Shown here: one piece after another, positions 27,515 through 38,435 of the stretch
Layout: every line of letters starts with the position of its first letter
Position numbering within the stretch: the first letter of the stretch is position 1
Assembly: GCF_947489365.1 (NCBI RefSeq)
Contig: NZ_CANLDB010000001.1
Location: forward strand, 930,001-994,000
Origin: an uncultured Nocardioides sp.
GTDB taxonomy: Bacteria > Actinomycetota > Actinomycetes > Propionibacteriales > Nocardioidaceae
Length of the DNA: 64,000 nucleotides
Direction of reading: 5' to 3'
The notes under the pieces: generated by a model
What the model was told of the DNA's origin: nothing
Databases searched by the model: none
The model's input: the letters and a program-made list of their open reading frames with translations, nothing else
Made by a program: the position numbers and the translations under genes

Positions 27515-28552
27515 TCAGGACAGACCGAGCATCCGACGGATCCGTTGGGCGGTGACGGTCGGACGGGAGTAGTCGGACCAGATGAGGCGCACCATCCCGC
27601 AGCCGGTGGCCTCCCGCATGCGGTCCTCCCGGTTCTTCTCGCCGAACACGACCTCGCCGGGGTCCTGGCCCGGGCGCAGGAGACGCCGGTACTTCCACTG
27701 ACCGTCGAACTCGCCCAGCAGCCGGAACTCGCGCCACCACCAGTCGGTGGTGCCGATCAGCTCGCCATCGGGTGTGCGTACCTCGTGCTGCACCACGGGC
27801 TGCGGGATCCGGTGCTGGCGGAAGAGCCACCGTCCGCGGCTCTCCCCGGGGCCGTCCGCGCCGGGCTCGACCATGCGCAGCGGGATGTGCAGCCGACGGG
27901 TGTTCGGCCAGTCGGCCATGAGGTCGGAGCGGTGCAGGAGGTCCTCGGGGGTGCAGAGGCCGAGGTGGGTCATCGAGTCGAAGACCACGAGGGCGCGTTC
28001 CCCGTCGGCGAGGCTGGCGGCCTCGATCGCTGCACGGTCGGGCCGTGTCACGAGCATCCCGTCGACCTCCACCACGTCGTCCTCGGTGAGCCGGCCTGCG
28101 TGGAACGTGACGTCCGCCTCGACGCGGCTCGACCGGCCGTCGAGCCGGGTGACGTGCACCCGGTCGAGGCAGTGGCCCCAGACCACCCCGCCCTGCACGA
28201 GCACGGAGGAGACGTGGCTGAGGGCGAAGCCCGGGCCGAGGGACCGCAGCACGGCGCGACAGCGCACGACGTGGCGCCGCGCGTCGTCGTACCCGCGCCA
28301 GACATCGACGAACGCGTACGAGCCGCGGCGGAACCGAACGACCAGGTCGGCCCTGACCGCAGCCGTGAGGTCGCCGTCCCGGTAGCCACGGGAGAGGGCG
28401 TCGGCGCGGGTGAAGAAGCCGCGTGCTTCGGCGAGCAGTCTGAGGTCGTCCACGCCCCGAGGGTCGACGAGCGAGCCGTCGTTCGGCGCCGCCGGCGACG
28501 TCCCGGTGGACAGCTGGTCCCGCCCGGCGGGTGTGGACGGGTTGTGGCCCAC
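27515..28552 (-). CDS. AbiEi-antitoxin-like/DUF559-like protein
   Basis: 345 residues, a common actinobacterial family. An N-terminal winged-helix-like part (LAEARGFFTRADALSRGY then LVVRFRRGSYAFVD) resembles the AbiEi antitoxin DNA-binding domain. The C-terminal third (LLGEFDGQWKYRRLL, EKNREDRMREATGCGMVRLIW) resembles DUF559/Vsr-like PD-(D/E)xK nuclease folds. No toxin gene lies beside it, so it should not be called a toxin-antitoxin system. The GTG at 28552 has no ribosome site. The upstream region is a cluster of CTAG-centred palindromes, possibly its regulator site. Confidence 0.72.
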   Translation of the reverse strand: MGHNPSTPAGRDQLSTGTSPAAPNDGSLVDPRGVDDLRLLAEARGFFTRADALSRGYRDGDLTAAVRADLVVRFRRGSYAFVDVWRGYDDARRHVVRCRAVLRSLGPGFALSHVSSVLVQGGVVWGHCLDRVHVTRLDGRSSRVEADVTFHAGRLTEDDVVEVDGMLVTRPDRAAIEAASLADGERALVVFDSMTHLGLCTPEDLLHRSDLMADWPNTRRLHIPLRMVEPGADGPGESRGRWLFRQHRIPQPVVQHEVRTPDGELIGTTDWWWREFRLLGEFDGQWKYRRLLRPGQDPGEVVFGEKNREDRMREATGCGMVRLIWSDYSRPTVTAQRIRRMLGLS

Positions 28553-28566
28553 GCCGTCCCCACGCG

Positions 28567-28695
28567 GCTCACCACGCTAGGGAGGTGAGCCGCCGGTCAG
28601 CGAGGTGAGCTCACCTCGCCAGGCGCCTGCTCGCCTCCCTAGCGTGGTGAGCGACACGCCCGACGCCGCAGCTCACCCACCTAGCGTGGTGAGCC
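28567..28695. repeat. CTAG-centred palindrome cluster
   Basis: A 24-bp arm at 28567-28590 (begins GCTCACCACGCTAG) and its near-perfect inverse at 28629-28652 (one mismatch) flank a perfect 20-bp palindrome at 28600-28619. A third partial copy lies at 28671-28695. The DNA can fold into a large cruciform or hairpin. It lies between the glgB stop and the AbiEi-like start, so it could terminate glgB and be bound by a regulator of the next gene. Confidence 0.75.
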
Positions 28696-28726
28696 ACGAC
28701 GGCGCCGGGGCCGGTCGGCGTCGCGC

Positions 28727-31005
<2,279 letters not shown>

Positions 31006-31009
<4 letters not shown>

Positions 31010-32451
31010 CGGGCTCCGATCCGAGCGATGGCTGCAAGCGGGATGGACACCCACGTCGGCCGGTTGCGGGTCTCGTACACGGTCTCGTAGACCGCCTTGT
31101 CGGCGACGTACGCCGTGAGCAGGGCGCGTTCGGCGTCGGTCAGGTCGCGAGCGGCGTACGCCGTCAGGAAGGCCTCGCGGTTGCGGTCGGCCCACTCGGC
31201 GGCGCGGTAGGCCCGCTGCGGGGCGCCCTCGCCCTCGTCGTCGTCGATGGTGTGCTGCACGACGCGCGGCACGTAGTCGAAGGAGCGCAGCATCCCGGCG
31301 ACGTCGCGCCACGGGGAGTCGGGCAGCACGCGCTCGGCGAGCTGCTTGGCGGGCTCGCCCTCGAAGTCGACGATCTTCCAGCCCTTGGTGGTCCGCAGGG
31401 TCTGGCCGAGGTGCAGGTCGCCGTGGATCCGCTGCACGGGGATGCCGTCCAGGGTCGCGATGTCGGAGTACAGGCTGCGCAGGGCCGCGGCGTCGGCCTC
31501 GAGCTCAGGGACGACGGGCAGCGCCTCCTCGAGGCGCCGGGTCATCGCGGCGGCCAGCTCACCCATGGCGGCGCGGTCGGCGTCCGCGGTGGGGAAGTGC
31601 TCGGCGAGGGTGGCGTGGACCTCCGCGAGCGCGACCCCGAGCCGGGCGGACTCGCCCGCGAAGTCACCACCGACCTCGTCGGCGTGCAGGTCGGCCTCGG
31701 CGAACAGGTTCCGGACGCTGGCCAGGCCGAGCTCCCAGCCGTCGGAGGCGGTGCGGAGGAACTGCTGGATCATCGCGAGGTGCAGCGGCTCGCCGGTGGC
31801 GGGGTCGCGCGCCTCGAGCCAGCCGTACAGCGCGGCGACGTGCTCGGACTCCGCGCGCGTCAGCACCTCGTGGATCGTGATGTCGGGGTTGAGCCCGGTG
31901 GTGACCTTGCGGAACACCTTCATCAGCGAGTCCTCGCCGAAGGCGACCGAGGAGTTCGACTGCTCGCCGGTGAACAGCAGCGAGGTGGCGGTGTCGTCGA
32001 GCGTGTAGAACGGCAGCCGGTGGAACGACAGACCGTCGGTCTGCATCACCTTGTCGGGGGCCTCGAAGGCGTCCGAGAAGGCCGTCAGCCAGCCGGCCAT
32101 CGCGGTGCGGTCGTGCAGCGCGTCGTACGCGTGCTCCGGCCGAGCCCCGTCGTTCTCGCCGCCGTCGGTGGGCGTGTACATCCCGACCTGGGCGTACTCG
32201 AGGTGCTCCTGCGGCTCGGCGTAGCAGGACAGCGGCACCTGGTAGGTCTCGCGGGAGTCCGTCGCCGTGCCCTCGGCGTACGCCACGTCGACGAGCAGGA
32301 CCCGGACCGTCGGACCGTCGGCGGGCACGGAGCCGAGGTGGGTGACGCCCGTGACGGAGAACGCGCGGCCCTTGCCCCCGAACCAGCGGGTCCGCACCAG
32401 GTAGGCCTCGAGGGCGGCGAGGAGCGGGTCGGTGCCGGGTACGGCGTTCAC
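31006..32451 (-). CDS. mak: Maltokinase Mak (Pep2)
   Basis: 481 residues of the aminoglycoside-phosphotransferase-like kinase family. Its N terminus is [18 protein letters not shown], the active region is [16 protein letters not shown] and [14 protein letters not shown], and it ends near [17 protein letters not shown]. It phosphorylates maltose with ATP to maltose-1-phosphate, the donor for GlgE. The start is GTG 32451, which overlaps the treS stop (GTGA). The distance between treS and mak is thus negative, and the two proteins form a complex in mycobacteria. Confidence 0.95.
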
Positions 32452-34226
32452 AGCAGGCCCCCCGTCGTCGTGGTCTCCGGCGCGGTGAGGCGGAACCAGT
32501 AGAAGCCGTACGCCGACAGCGTCAGCAGGTACGGCAGCTCGCCGATCACGGGGAACGGCACCCCACCGAGCAGCTCGACGGGGCGGTACCCCTCCCAGCG
32601 GCGCAGATCCAGCTCCACCGGCTGCGGGAAGCGCGACAGGTTGTTGACGCAGAGGATGACGTCCTGGCCGTCGACCGGGTCGGTGTGCGTGCGCAGGTAG
32701 GACAGCACCGACGGGTTCGAGCCGCCGAGGTCGACGAAGTCCCCGAGCCCGAACGCGCCGTGCTGGCGGCGGGCGTGGATCATCCGGCGGGTCCAGTGCA
32801 GCAGCGAGGACGAGCTCTCCAGCTGCGCCTCGACGTTGACCGACTGGTAGCCGAACACCGGGTCCTGGATCAGCGGCAGGTCGAGCCGCCCCGGGGTGGC
32901 CGAGGAGAAACCGGCGTTGCGGTCCGGCGTCCACTGCATCGGGGTCCGGACGCCGTCGCGGTCGCCCAGCCAGATGTTGTCGCCCATCCCGATCTCGTCG
33001 CCGTAGTAGAGGACGGGGGAGCCCGGCAGCGACAGCAGCAGGGCGTTGAACAGCTCGAGCCGGTTGATGTCGTTGTCGAGCAGGGGGGCCAGGCGTCGTC
33101 GGATGCCGATGTTGGCCTTCATGCGGGGGTCCTTGGCGTACTCCTCCCACATGTAGTCGCGGTCGGTGTCGCTGACCATCTCGAGGGTGAGCTCGTCGTG
33201 GTTGCGCAGGAAGATGCCCCACTGGCAGTTGTCCGGGATCGCCGGCGTCTGCTCGAGGATCTCCGAGATGGGGTAGCGCGACTCGCGCCGCACCGCCATG
33301 AAGATGCGCGGCATCACGGGGAAGTGGAACGCCATGTGGCACTCGTCGCCGCCGACGGAGTAGTCGCCGAAGTACTCCACGACGTCGGCCGGCCACTGGT
33401 TCGCCTCGCACAGCAGCACCCGGCCGGGGAACTCCTCGTCGACGAAGCGGCGGACCTTCTTGAGGAACTCGTGGGTCTCGGGAAGGTTCTCGCCGTTCGT
33501 CCCGGGCCGCTCGTAGAGGTAGGGCACCGCGTCGAGGCGGAAGCCGTCGAGGCCCATGTCCAGCCACGTGCGCATCGAGTCGATCATCGCCTCGTGCACG
33601 GCCGGGTTGTCGAAGTTGAGGTCCGGCTGGTGGTGGAAGAACCGGTGCCAGAAGTACTGGCCGCGGACCGGGTCCCACGTCCAGTTGCTCGGCTCGGTGT
33701 CGACGAAGATGACCCGCGCCTCGGAGTAGAGCTCGTCGGTGTCGGACCAGACGTAGAAGTCGCCGTACGGGCCGTCGGGGTCCTTGCGGGACTCCTGGAA
33801 CCACATGTGCTGGTCCGAGGTGTGGTTGCAGACGAAGTCGATGATCACCCGGATGCCGCGGGAGTGGGCCTCGTCGAGGAGGTGGTGGAAGTCCTCGACC
33901 GTGCCGACCTCGGGCAGGACGCCGTTGTAGTCGGCGACGTCGTACCCGCCGTCGCGGAGCGGGGAGGGGAAGAACGGCGGGATCCACAGGCAATCGACGC
34001 CGAGCCACTGGAGGTAGTCCAGCTTCTCGACCAGGCCCTTGAAGTCACCGGTGCCGTCGCCGTTGGAGTCACGGAACGACCGCACCAGGACCTCGTAGAA
34101 GACCGCGGTCTTGAACCAGTCCGGGGTGTCGCCGGCGGCGTACTCGGCGTTGTCGGCCGCGGTGGTGCCGGCGGCCGGGTCGGACTCGACGGCGGGGTCG
34201 CCGTCGAAGGTGAGGTCGTCGGTCAC
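32448..34226 (-). CDS. treS: Trehalose synthase TreS
   Basis: 592 residues, GH13. It begins with a disordered acidic 35 residues, then WFKTAVFYEVLVRSFRDSNGDG, the nucleophile Asp in GLDGFRLDAVPYLYER, the acid Glu in LLCEANQWPADVVEYF, FLRNHDELTLEMV and GVRTPMQWTPDRNAGF. It interconverts maltose and trehalose. The start GTG 34226 follows AGGAGAACCCC and overlaps the glgE stop (GTGA). Here trehalose enters the GlgE pathway through TreS and Mak. Confidence 0.96.
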   Translation of the reverse strand: MTDDLTFDGDPAVESDPAAGTTAADNAEYAAGDTPDWFKTAVFYEVLVRSFRDSNGDGTGDFKGLVEKLDYLQWLGVDCLWIPPFFPSPLRDGGYDVADYNGVLPEVGTVEDFHHLLDEAHSRGIRVIIDFVCNHTSDQHMWFQESRKDPDGPYGDFYVWSDTDELYSEARVIFVDTEPSNWTWDPVRGQYFWHRFFHHQPDLNFDNPAVHEAMIDSMRTWLDMGLDGFRLDAVPYLYERPGTNGENLPETHEFLKKVRRFVDEEFPGRVLLCEANQWPADVVEYFGDYSVGGDECHMAFHFPVMPRIFMAVRRESRYPISEILEQTPAIPDNCQWGIFLRNHDELTLEMVSDTDRDYMWEEYAKDPRMKANIGIRRRLAPLLDNDINRLELFNALLLSLPGSPVLYYGDEIGMGDNIWLGDRDGVRTPMQWTPDRNAGFSSATPGRLDLPLIQDPVFGYQSVNVEAQLESSSSLLHWTRRMIHARRQHGAFGLGDFVDLGGSNPSVLSYLRTHTDPVDGQDVILCVNNLSRFPQPVELDLRRWEGYRPVELLGGVPFPVIGELPYLLTLSAYGFYWFRLTAPETTTTGGLL

Positions 34227-36202
34227 GGGGTTCTCCTGACGACCAGCACGTGGGCCGGCTCGTGGTGGGGGTCGAGGCGGACGTAGTTGCGCTCGCCCCA
34301 GCCGTAGCTCTCGCCGGTGATCTCGTCGGTGACGGTGAACCCGTCGTGCCAGTCCATGCCGAGGGCGGGCATGTCGAGGTGCACCGTGGTCTCGCGGGTG
34401 GCGTGGGGGTCGAGGTTGAGCACGACGATGACCTGGTCGTCGCCGTGGGACTTGGAGAACACGAGCGTGTGGTCGTCGTCCGCGTGGTGCAGGCGCAGGT
34501 TGCGCAGCAGCTGCAGCGCCGGGTGGCGACGCCGGACGTCGTTCAGCCGCGTGATGTACGGCGCGAGCGTCCGGCCCTCGGCGGCCGCGGCGTCCCAGTC
34601 GCGCACCCGCACCTGGAACTTCTCGGTGTCCAGGTACTCCTCGCTGCCCGGCTTCACCGCGACGTGCTCGTAGAGCTCGTAGCCGGAGTAGACGCCCCAC
34701 GAGGGGGCCGACATCGACGCCAGCACGGCGCGGATCTTGAACGCCGGCGGGCCGCCGTACTGCAGGGAGGCGTGGAGGATGTCGGGGGTGTTGACGAAGA
34801 AGTTGGGCCGCATCAGGTGGTCGGTCTCGGAGGAGAGCTCGCGGAGGTACTCCTCGATCTCCCACTTCGCCGTCCGCCACGTGAAGTACGTGTAGGACTG
34901 CTGGAACCCGATCGCGCCCAGCCCGTGCATCATCGCGGGCTTCGTGAAGGCCTCGGCGAGGAACAGCACGTCGGGGTCGGTACGGCGGACCTCGCCGAGC
35001 AGCCACTCCCAGAACGCGACGGGCTTGGTGTGGGGGTTGTCGACCCGGAAGATCCGCACGCCCCGGCTGATCCACAGACGCACGATCCGGAGCACCTCGC
35101 GGCAGATGCCGGTCGGGTCGTTGTCGAAGTTGACCGGGTAGATGTCCTGGTACTTCTTCGGCGGGTTCTCGGCGAACGCGATGGTGCCGTCGGCGCGGGT
35201 GGTGAACCACTCGGGGTGCGCGGTCACCCAGGGGTGGTCGGGGGCGGCCTGGAGCGCCAGGTCGAGCGCCACCTCGAGGCCGAGGCCGGTCGCGTGGGCG
35301 ACGAACGCCTCGAAGTCCGCCTCGTCACCGAGGTCGGGGTGGATGGCGTCGTGGCCGCCGTCCTTGCTGCCGATGGCCCAGGGGCTGCCGGGGTCGTCGG
35401 GGCCGGGCGTCAGGGTGTTGTTGGGGCCCTTGCGGTTGACCTCGCCGATCGGGTGGATCGGGGGCAGGTAGACGACGTCGAAGCCCATGTCCTTCGCGCG
35501 GTCGAGGCCCGCCACGGCGGTGCGGAAGGTGCCGGAGACGACCTTGCCGGTCGCCTCGTCGACGTACGCGCCCTCGGAGCGGGGGAAGAACTCGTACCAG
35601 GAGCCGTACAGCGCCCGCGGGCGGTCGGCGTACGCCCGGAACGGGCCGGCGGTGGTGACGAGCTCGCGCAGCGGGTGCGCGGTCATGACGCCGACCAGGG
35701 CCGGGTCCTGCAGCGCGGCCAGCCGGGCCTCGACGGGACGGGTCGTGTCCGTGCACGCCTCGATGCCCGAGGCGACGACCGCCTGCTCCTCGGCGGTCCC
35801 GCCGGTCGCGCCGAGGTCGGCGGCGACGCGCTCCAGCAGGAGGCGGCCCTCGGTGAACATCAGCTCGACGTCGACGCCGGCGGGGATCTTCAGGCCGGCG
35901 GCGTGCTCCCAGGTCGCGAGGGGGTCGGACCAGGCCACCACCTCGAAGCCCCAGGCGCCGGGGGCGTCGGGCGTGACCCAGGCGCTGTAGAGGTTCGGGG
36001 TGTCGGCGTCCTCGACCATCCGCACCGGCGCTCGGCGCCCGCCGCTGGGGTCGACGAGGACCACCTCGGCGCCGAGCCGGTCGTGGCCCTCGCGGAACAC
36101 GGTGGCGGTGACGGGGAAGGGCTCGCCCACGGTCGCCTTCGCGGGCAGGCGCCCGAGATCGACCACGGGCGAGACGTCCATGACGGGGATGCGTCCGACC
36201 AT
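34223..36202 (-). CDS. glgE: Alpha-1,4-glucan:maltose-1-phosphate maltosyltransferase GlgE
   Basis: 659 residues of GH13 subfamily 3. The N domain starts VVDLGRLPAKATVGEPF. The barrel holds YLPPIHPIGEVNRKG, GSKDGGHDAIHPDLG, the nucleophile Asp in RIFRVDNPHTKPVAFW, the acid Glu in LFLAEAFTKPAMM, and NFFVNTPDILH. It transfers maltosyl units from maltose-1-phosphate to growing alpha-glucan. It is the first gene of the four-gene unit. TAGGGT lies exactly 12 bases before the ATG, suggesting a leaderless promoter. Confidence 0.97.
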   Translation of the reverse strand: MVGRIPVMDVSPVVDLGRLPAKATVGEPFPVTATVFREGHDRLGAEVVLVDPSGGRRAPVRMVEDADTPNLYSAWVTPDAPGAWGFEVVAWSDPLATWEHAAGLKIPAGVDVELMFTEGRLLLERVAADLGATGGTAEEQAVVASGIEACTDTTRPVEARLAALQDPALVGVMTAHPLRELVTTAGPFRAYADRPRALYGSWYEFFPRSEGAYVDEATGKVVSGTFRTAVAGLDRAKDMGFDVVYLPPIHPIGEVNRKGPNNTLTPGPDDPGSPWAIGSKDGGHDAIHPDLGDEADFEAFVAHATGLGLEVALDLALQAAPDHPWVTAHPEWFTTRADGTIAFAENPPKKYQDIYPVNFDNDPTGICREVLRIVRLWISRGVRIFRVDNPHTKPVAFWEWLLGEVRRTDPDVLFLAEAFTKPAMMHGLGAIGFQQSYTYFTWRTAKWEIEEYLRELSSETDHLMRPNFFVNTPDILHASLQYGGPPAFKIRAVLASMSAPSWGVYSGYELYEHVAVKPGSEEYLDTEKFQVRVRDWDAAAAEGRTLAPYITRLNDVRRRHPALQLLRNLRLHHADDDHTLVFSKSHGDDQVIVVLNLDPHATRETTVHLDMPALGMDWHDGFTVTDEITGESYGWGERNYVRLDPHHEPAHVLVVRRTP

Positions 36203-36208
36203 GACTCG

Positions 36209-36214
36209 ACCCTA
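36209..36214 (-). promoter_or_regulatory. -10 box of the leaderless glgE promoter
   Basis: TAGGGT on the minus strand starts exactly 12 bases before the glgE ATG, with no ribosome site between. It would drive the whole glgE-treS-mak-glgB unit. Confidence 0.5.
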
Positions 36215-36292
36215 GTCAGCCCCGCACCCCCGCCCGCAACCGCGCGTCCACGGCGGACCCGCCCCCGCTGGTCGAGCCCGGTCCCCGCCACA

Positions 36293-36650
36293 GCTGGTCG
36301 AGCAGCACGCGAGCGCAGCGAGCGCGCGTCGTCGAGACGCGGGCAGCACGGCTGGTCGAGCAGCACGCGAGGGCAGCGAGCGCGCGTCGTCGAGACCACG
36401 GGCAGCACGGCTGGTCGAGCCCGGTCCCCGCCGCAGCCGGTCAAGCAGCACGCGAGCGCAGCCAGCGCGCGTCGTCGAGACGCGGGCAGCACGGCTGGTC
36501 GAGCCCGGTCCCCGCCACAGCTGGTCGAGCAGCACGCGAGTGCAGCGAGCGCGCGTCGTCGAGACCACGGGCAGCACGGCTGGTCGAGCCCGGTCCCCGC
36601 CACAGCTGGTCGAGCAGCACGCGAGGGCAGCGAGCGCGCGTCGTCGAGAC
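36293..36650 (-). repeat. Left cluster of five GC-rich repeats
   Basis: Five copies of a unit of about 46 bases begin GCTGGTCGAGCAGCACGCGA and end CGTCGTCGAGAC. They lie at about 36293, 36351, 36436, 36520 and 36605, with a shorter spacer element (ctggtcgagcccggtccccgcc) also repeated between them. The direction is opposite to the right cluster at 37067-37255. The region 36203-36721 carries no other gene. Confidence 0.85.
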
Positions 36651-36721
36651 CCGACGAGGGTTGTCCACAGGCCCGAGCATTCGCACTGGCCACCGCGGCC
36701 GCCGGACCCGAGGATCTCGGC

Positions 36722-37054
36722 ATGAGCCGGTCCGCGTTCGCCTACATGCTCCGCTGCAGCGACGGCAGCTACTACGTGGGCAGCACCACCGATCTCGACG
36801 CCCGTCTGAACCAGCACAACCTGGGCATGGGTGCCGAGTACACGCGGCGTCGCCTTCCCGTCGTCCTCGTCTGGCACGAGCAGTTCGAGCGGATCGACGA
36901 GGCCTTCGCGCGGGAGAAGCAGATCCAGAACTGAAGCCGCCGCAAGCGTGAGGCGCTGATCGACCAGCGGTACGACGTGCTGCCGGCACTGGCCGAGAGT
37001 CACTACTGGTCGCAGGTGCGCGAGGCGGAGGCGCGTCGGCGGGGGCCGTCGTAG
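36722..37054 (+). pseudogene. GIY-YIG nuclease broken by one in-frame TGA
   Basis: The frame from ATG 36722 reads a YhbQ-like GIY-YIG domain: FAYMLRCSDGSYYVGSTTD, ARLNQHN, GAEYTRRRLPVVLVWHEQF and AFAREKQIQN. A TGA stop at 36932-36934 ends it after 70 residues. The same frame continues without shift as SRRKREALIDQRYDVLPALA to a TAG at 37052-37054. In intact relatives EKQIQNWSRRKREAL is continuous, so the TGA sits where a TGG (Trp) is expected. One transition would restore 110 codons. It is either a recent pseudogene or, less likely, read through. It lies exactly between two inverted repeat clusters. Confidence 0.85.
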
Positions 37055-37066
37055 AACGCTCGCCGT

Positions 37067-37255
37067 GGTCTCGACGACGCGCGCTCGCTGGCGCTCGCGT
37101 GCTGCTCGACCAGCTGAGGGTTCGGGGTCTCGACGACGCGCGCTCGCCGCTCGACCGGCTGGGTCCGGGTCTCGACGACGCGCGCTCGCTGGCGCTCGCG
37201 TGCTGCTCGACCAGCTGAGTGTTCGGGGTCTCGACGACGCGCGCTCGACCGGCTG
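37067..37255 (+). repeat. Right cluster of four GC-rich repeats
   Basis: Two long copies (37067-37118 and 37168-37219, starting GGTCTCGACGACGCGCGCTC and ending GCTGCTCGACCAGCTGAG) alternate with two short ones (37126-37161 and 37227-37255). They are the reverse complement of the unit in the left cluster, so the two clusters form a large inverted repeat around the GIY-YIG gene. Confidence 0.85.
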
Positions 37256-37259
37256 CGGC

Positions 37260-38096
37260 TCAGACCGGGCAGGAGTCGACGCGGAGGTTGGGCCCGGTCT
37301 CGACGTAGTGGCACGTGACGTAGCCGGACGCCGGCGCGGTGATCTTCGCCCAGTTGCGGGAGGTGTTGCCGCCGATGGTCACCGCCTCGCCGACGGCCTG
37401 GCACTGGACCGTCATGACCGTGCCGTTGGCCAGGCTCGCCACGACGGCGCCGGAGGTCGACGGCGTGGTCCGGACGTTGAGGTTGCCGACCGTGGCCCGC
37501 AGCGGGGTGCCCTCGGACGGTGGGTCGGTCGGTGGCGTCCCTCCCTGGGCCGCGGCGACGTCGGCCCGCATCGAGTCCAGGGTGATGAAGGAGGGGTCGA
37601 TCTTGCCGGTCGTCGAGGTCTCCCGGTGGCCCCGGGCGTACGACGAGTCGCGGCCGAGGCGGTCCAGCACGGCCGCCGTCGCGGTGACGGAGGCGTTGTA
37701 CTGCGCCGTCGTCATCTGCTGGCGCACGCCGCCACCGCCGTCGCCGGCGTAGTCGATCTCCCACCCGATCATCAGCGTGTTGCCGTCGCCCGCCGGGATC
37801 GGGCCGGACCCGGCGCTGCGGCCGGCGTGGTTGGCCCGGTTGGCGCTGATGACGTGGAAGACGCCGTGGTAGTCGACGAGCGCGTGGCACAGCGGCCCGG
37901 GCAGGTCGGAGCGCCCGTTGATGCAGATGTTCAGCGCCGGGTGAGGGTTCGACGCGCTGCTCGGCGCCGCGGTGTGGTGCCACAGCACGCCGATGGGGGA
38001 GAACGACGACCCGGCGCTGCGGGAGAGCCAGTTCCCCTCCTCGACCACCTGCACGCCGGCGGCGCGGAGGACGTCAGCCAGCCACGAGATCGCCAC
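37260..38096 (-). CDS. N-acetylmuramoyl-L-alanine amidase with C-terminal SH3-like domain
   Basis: 278 residues. The amidase_2/PGRP fold carries SPIGVLWHHTAAPSSASN with the first zinc histidines, LVDYHGVFHVISANRANHAG, and YARGHRETSTTGKIDPS with the later zinc His and active Lys. A Thr/Pro linker joins an SH3-like domain (about 200-278: GNLNVRTTPSTSGAVVASL). It should cut the amide bond between muramic acid and peptide. Its own N terminus, MAISWLADVLRAAGVQVV, is not a signal peptide, resembling endolysins. A Tat signal lies upstream in another frame (next entry), which may be how it is exported. No phage genes are nearby. Confidence 0.87.
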   Translation of the reverse strand: MAISWLADVLRAAGVQVVEEGNWLSRSAGSSFSPIGVLWHHTAAPSSASNPHPALNICINGRSDLPGPLCHALVDYHGVFHVISANRANHAGRSAGSGPIPAGDGNTLMIGWEIDYAGDGGGGVRQQMTTAQYNASVTATAAVLDRLGRDSSYARGHRETSTTGKIDPSFITLDSMRADVAAAQGGTPPTDPPSEGTPLRATVGNLNVRTTPSTSGAVVASLANGTVMTVQCQAVGEAVTIGGNTSRNWAKITAPASGYVTCHYVETGPNLRVDSCPV

Positions 38097-38316
38097 GGCT
38101 CACCACCCCCATCTCGATGAGGTCGGCCAGGCAGGACGGCTCGGCCACCTGCTCGTAGCCGCGGGCGTCCACGCCGTCGCCGGCGCGCTCGTCGGCGTAG
38201 GCCGGGGCGTCGCCCAGGACGGTGAGCGCGGCCGGAGCGACGGCCAGCGCGCCCAGCCCCTTGAGCACTCCTCGGCGCCCCGCACGCAGCGGGGTGGGAT
38301 CCATCGGGGGTGTCAT
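38074..38316 (-). CDS. Short open frame with Tat signal overlapping the amidase
   Basis: 80 residues. Positions 12-20 read AGRRGVLKGLGALAVAPAA, a twin-arginine signal, followed by an Ala-x-Ala cleavage region DAPAYADE. The mature stretch, GYEQVAEPSCLADLIEMGVV, ends 23 bases inside the amidase gene in a different frame. Either it is a tiny exported protein, or it is the exported N terminus of an amidase whose frame has shifted by one base (by mutation, assembly error or programmed slippage). Confidence 0.5.
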   Translation of the reverse strand: MTPPMDPTPLRAGRRGVLKGLGALAVAPAALTVLGDAPAYADERAGDGVDARGYEQVAEPSCLADLIEMGVVSRGDLVAG

Positions 38317-38378
38317 GGCCCCACACCACCACGTCGACCCGGCGGGTCGAAACGGGGAGATCCCTTGTCGGGGAAGGA

Positions 38379-38417
38379 CCGAGGGCCCGGCCGCTGCAGG
38401 TGTGGTCGGGCCCTCGG
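38379..38417. terminator. Strong hairpin after the M36 peptidase
   Basis: CCGAGGGCCCG (38379-38389) pairs perfectly with CGGGCCCTCGG (38407-38417). With one wobble the stem extends to 14 pairs. It lies 19 bases beyond the M36 stop on the minus strand. Confidence 0.75.
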
Positions 38418-38435
38418 CGTGTGGGGAGCTGCGGG

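Noticed and set aside
27515..28552. AbiE toxin-antitoxin system
   Set aside because: Only an AbiEi-like protein is present; no AbiEii nucleotidyltransferase gene is adjacent.
36932..36934. Selenocysteine at the TGA of the GIY-YIG gene
   Set aside because: Family members have Trp here, not Cys, and no selenocysteine insertion structure or sel genes are apparent.
36293..37255. CRISPR array
   Set aside because: The repeats are long and degenerate, occur in both orientations, and have no unique equal-length spacers or cas genes.
37260..38316. Prophage remnant, suggested by an endolysin-like amidase
   Set aside because: No other phage gene, integrase or attachment site is visible around it.
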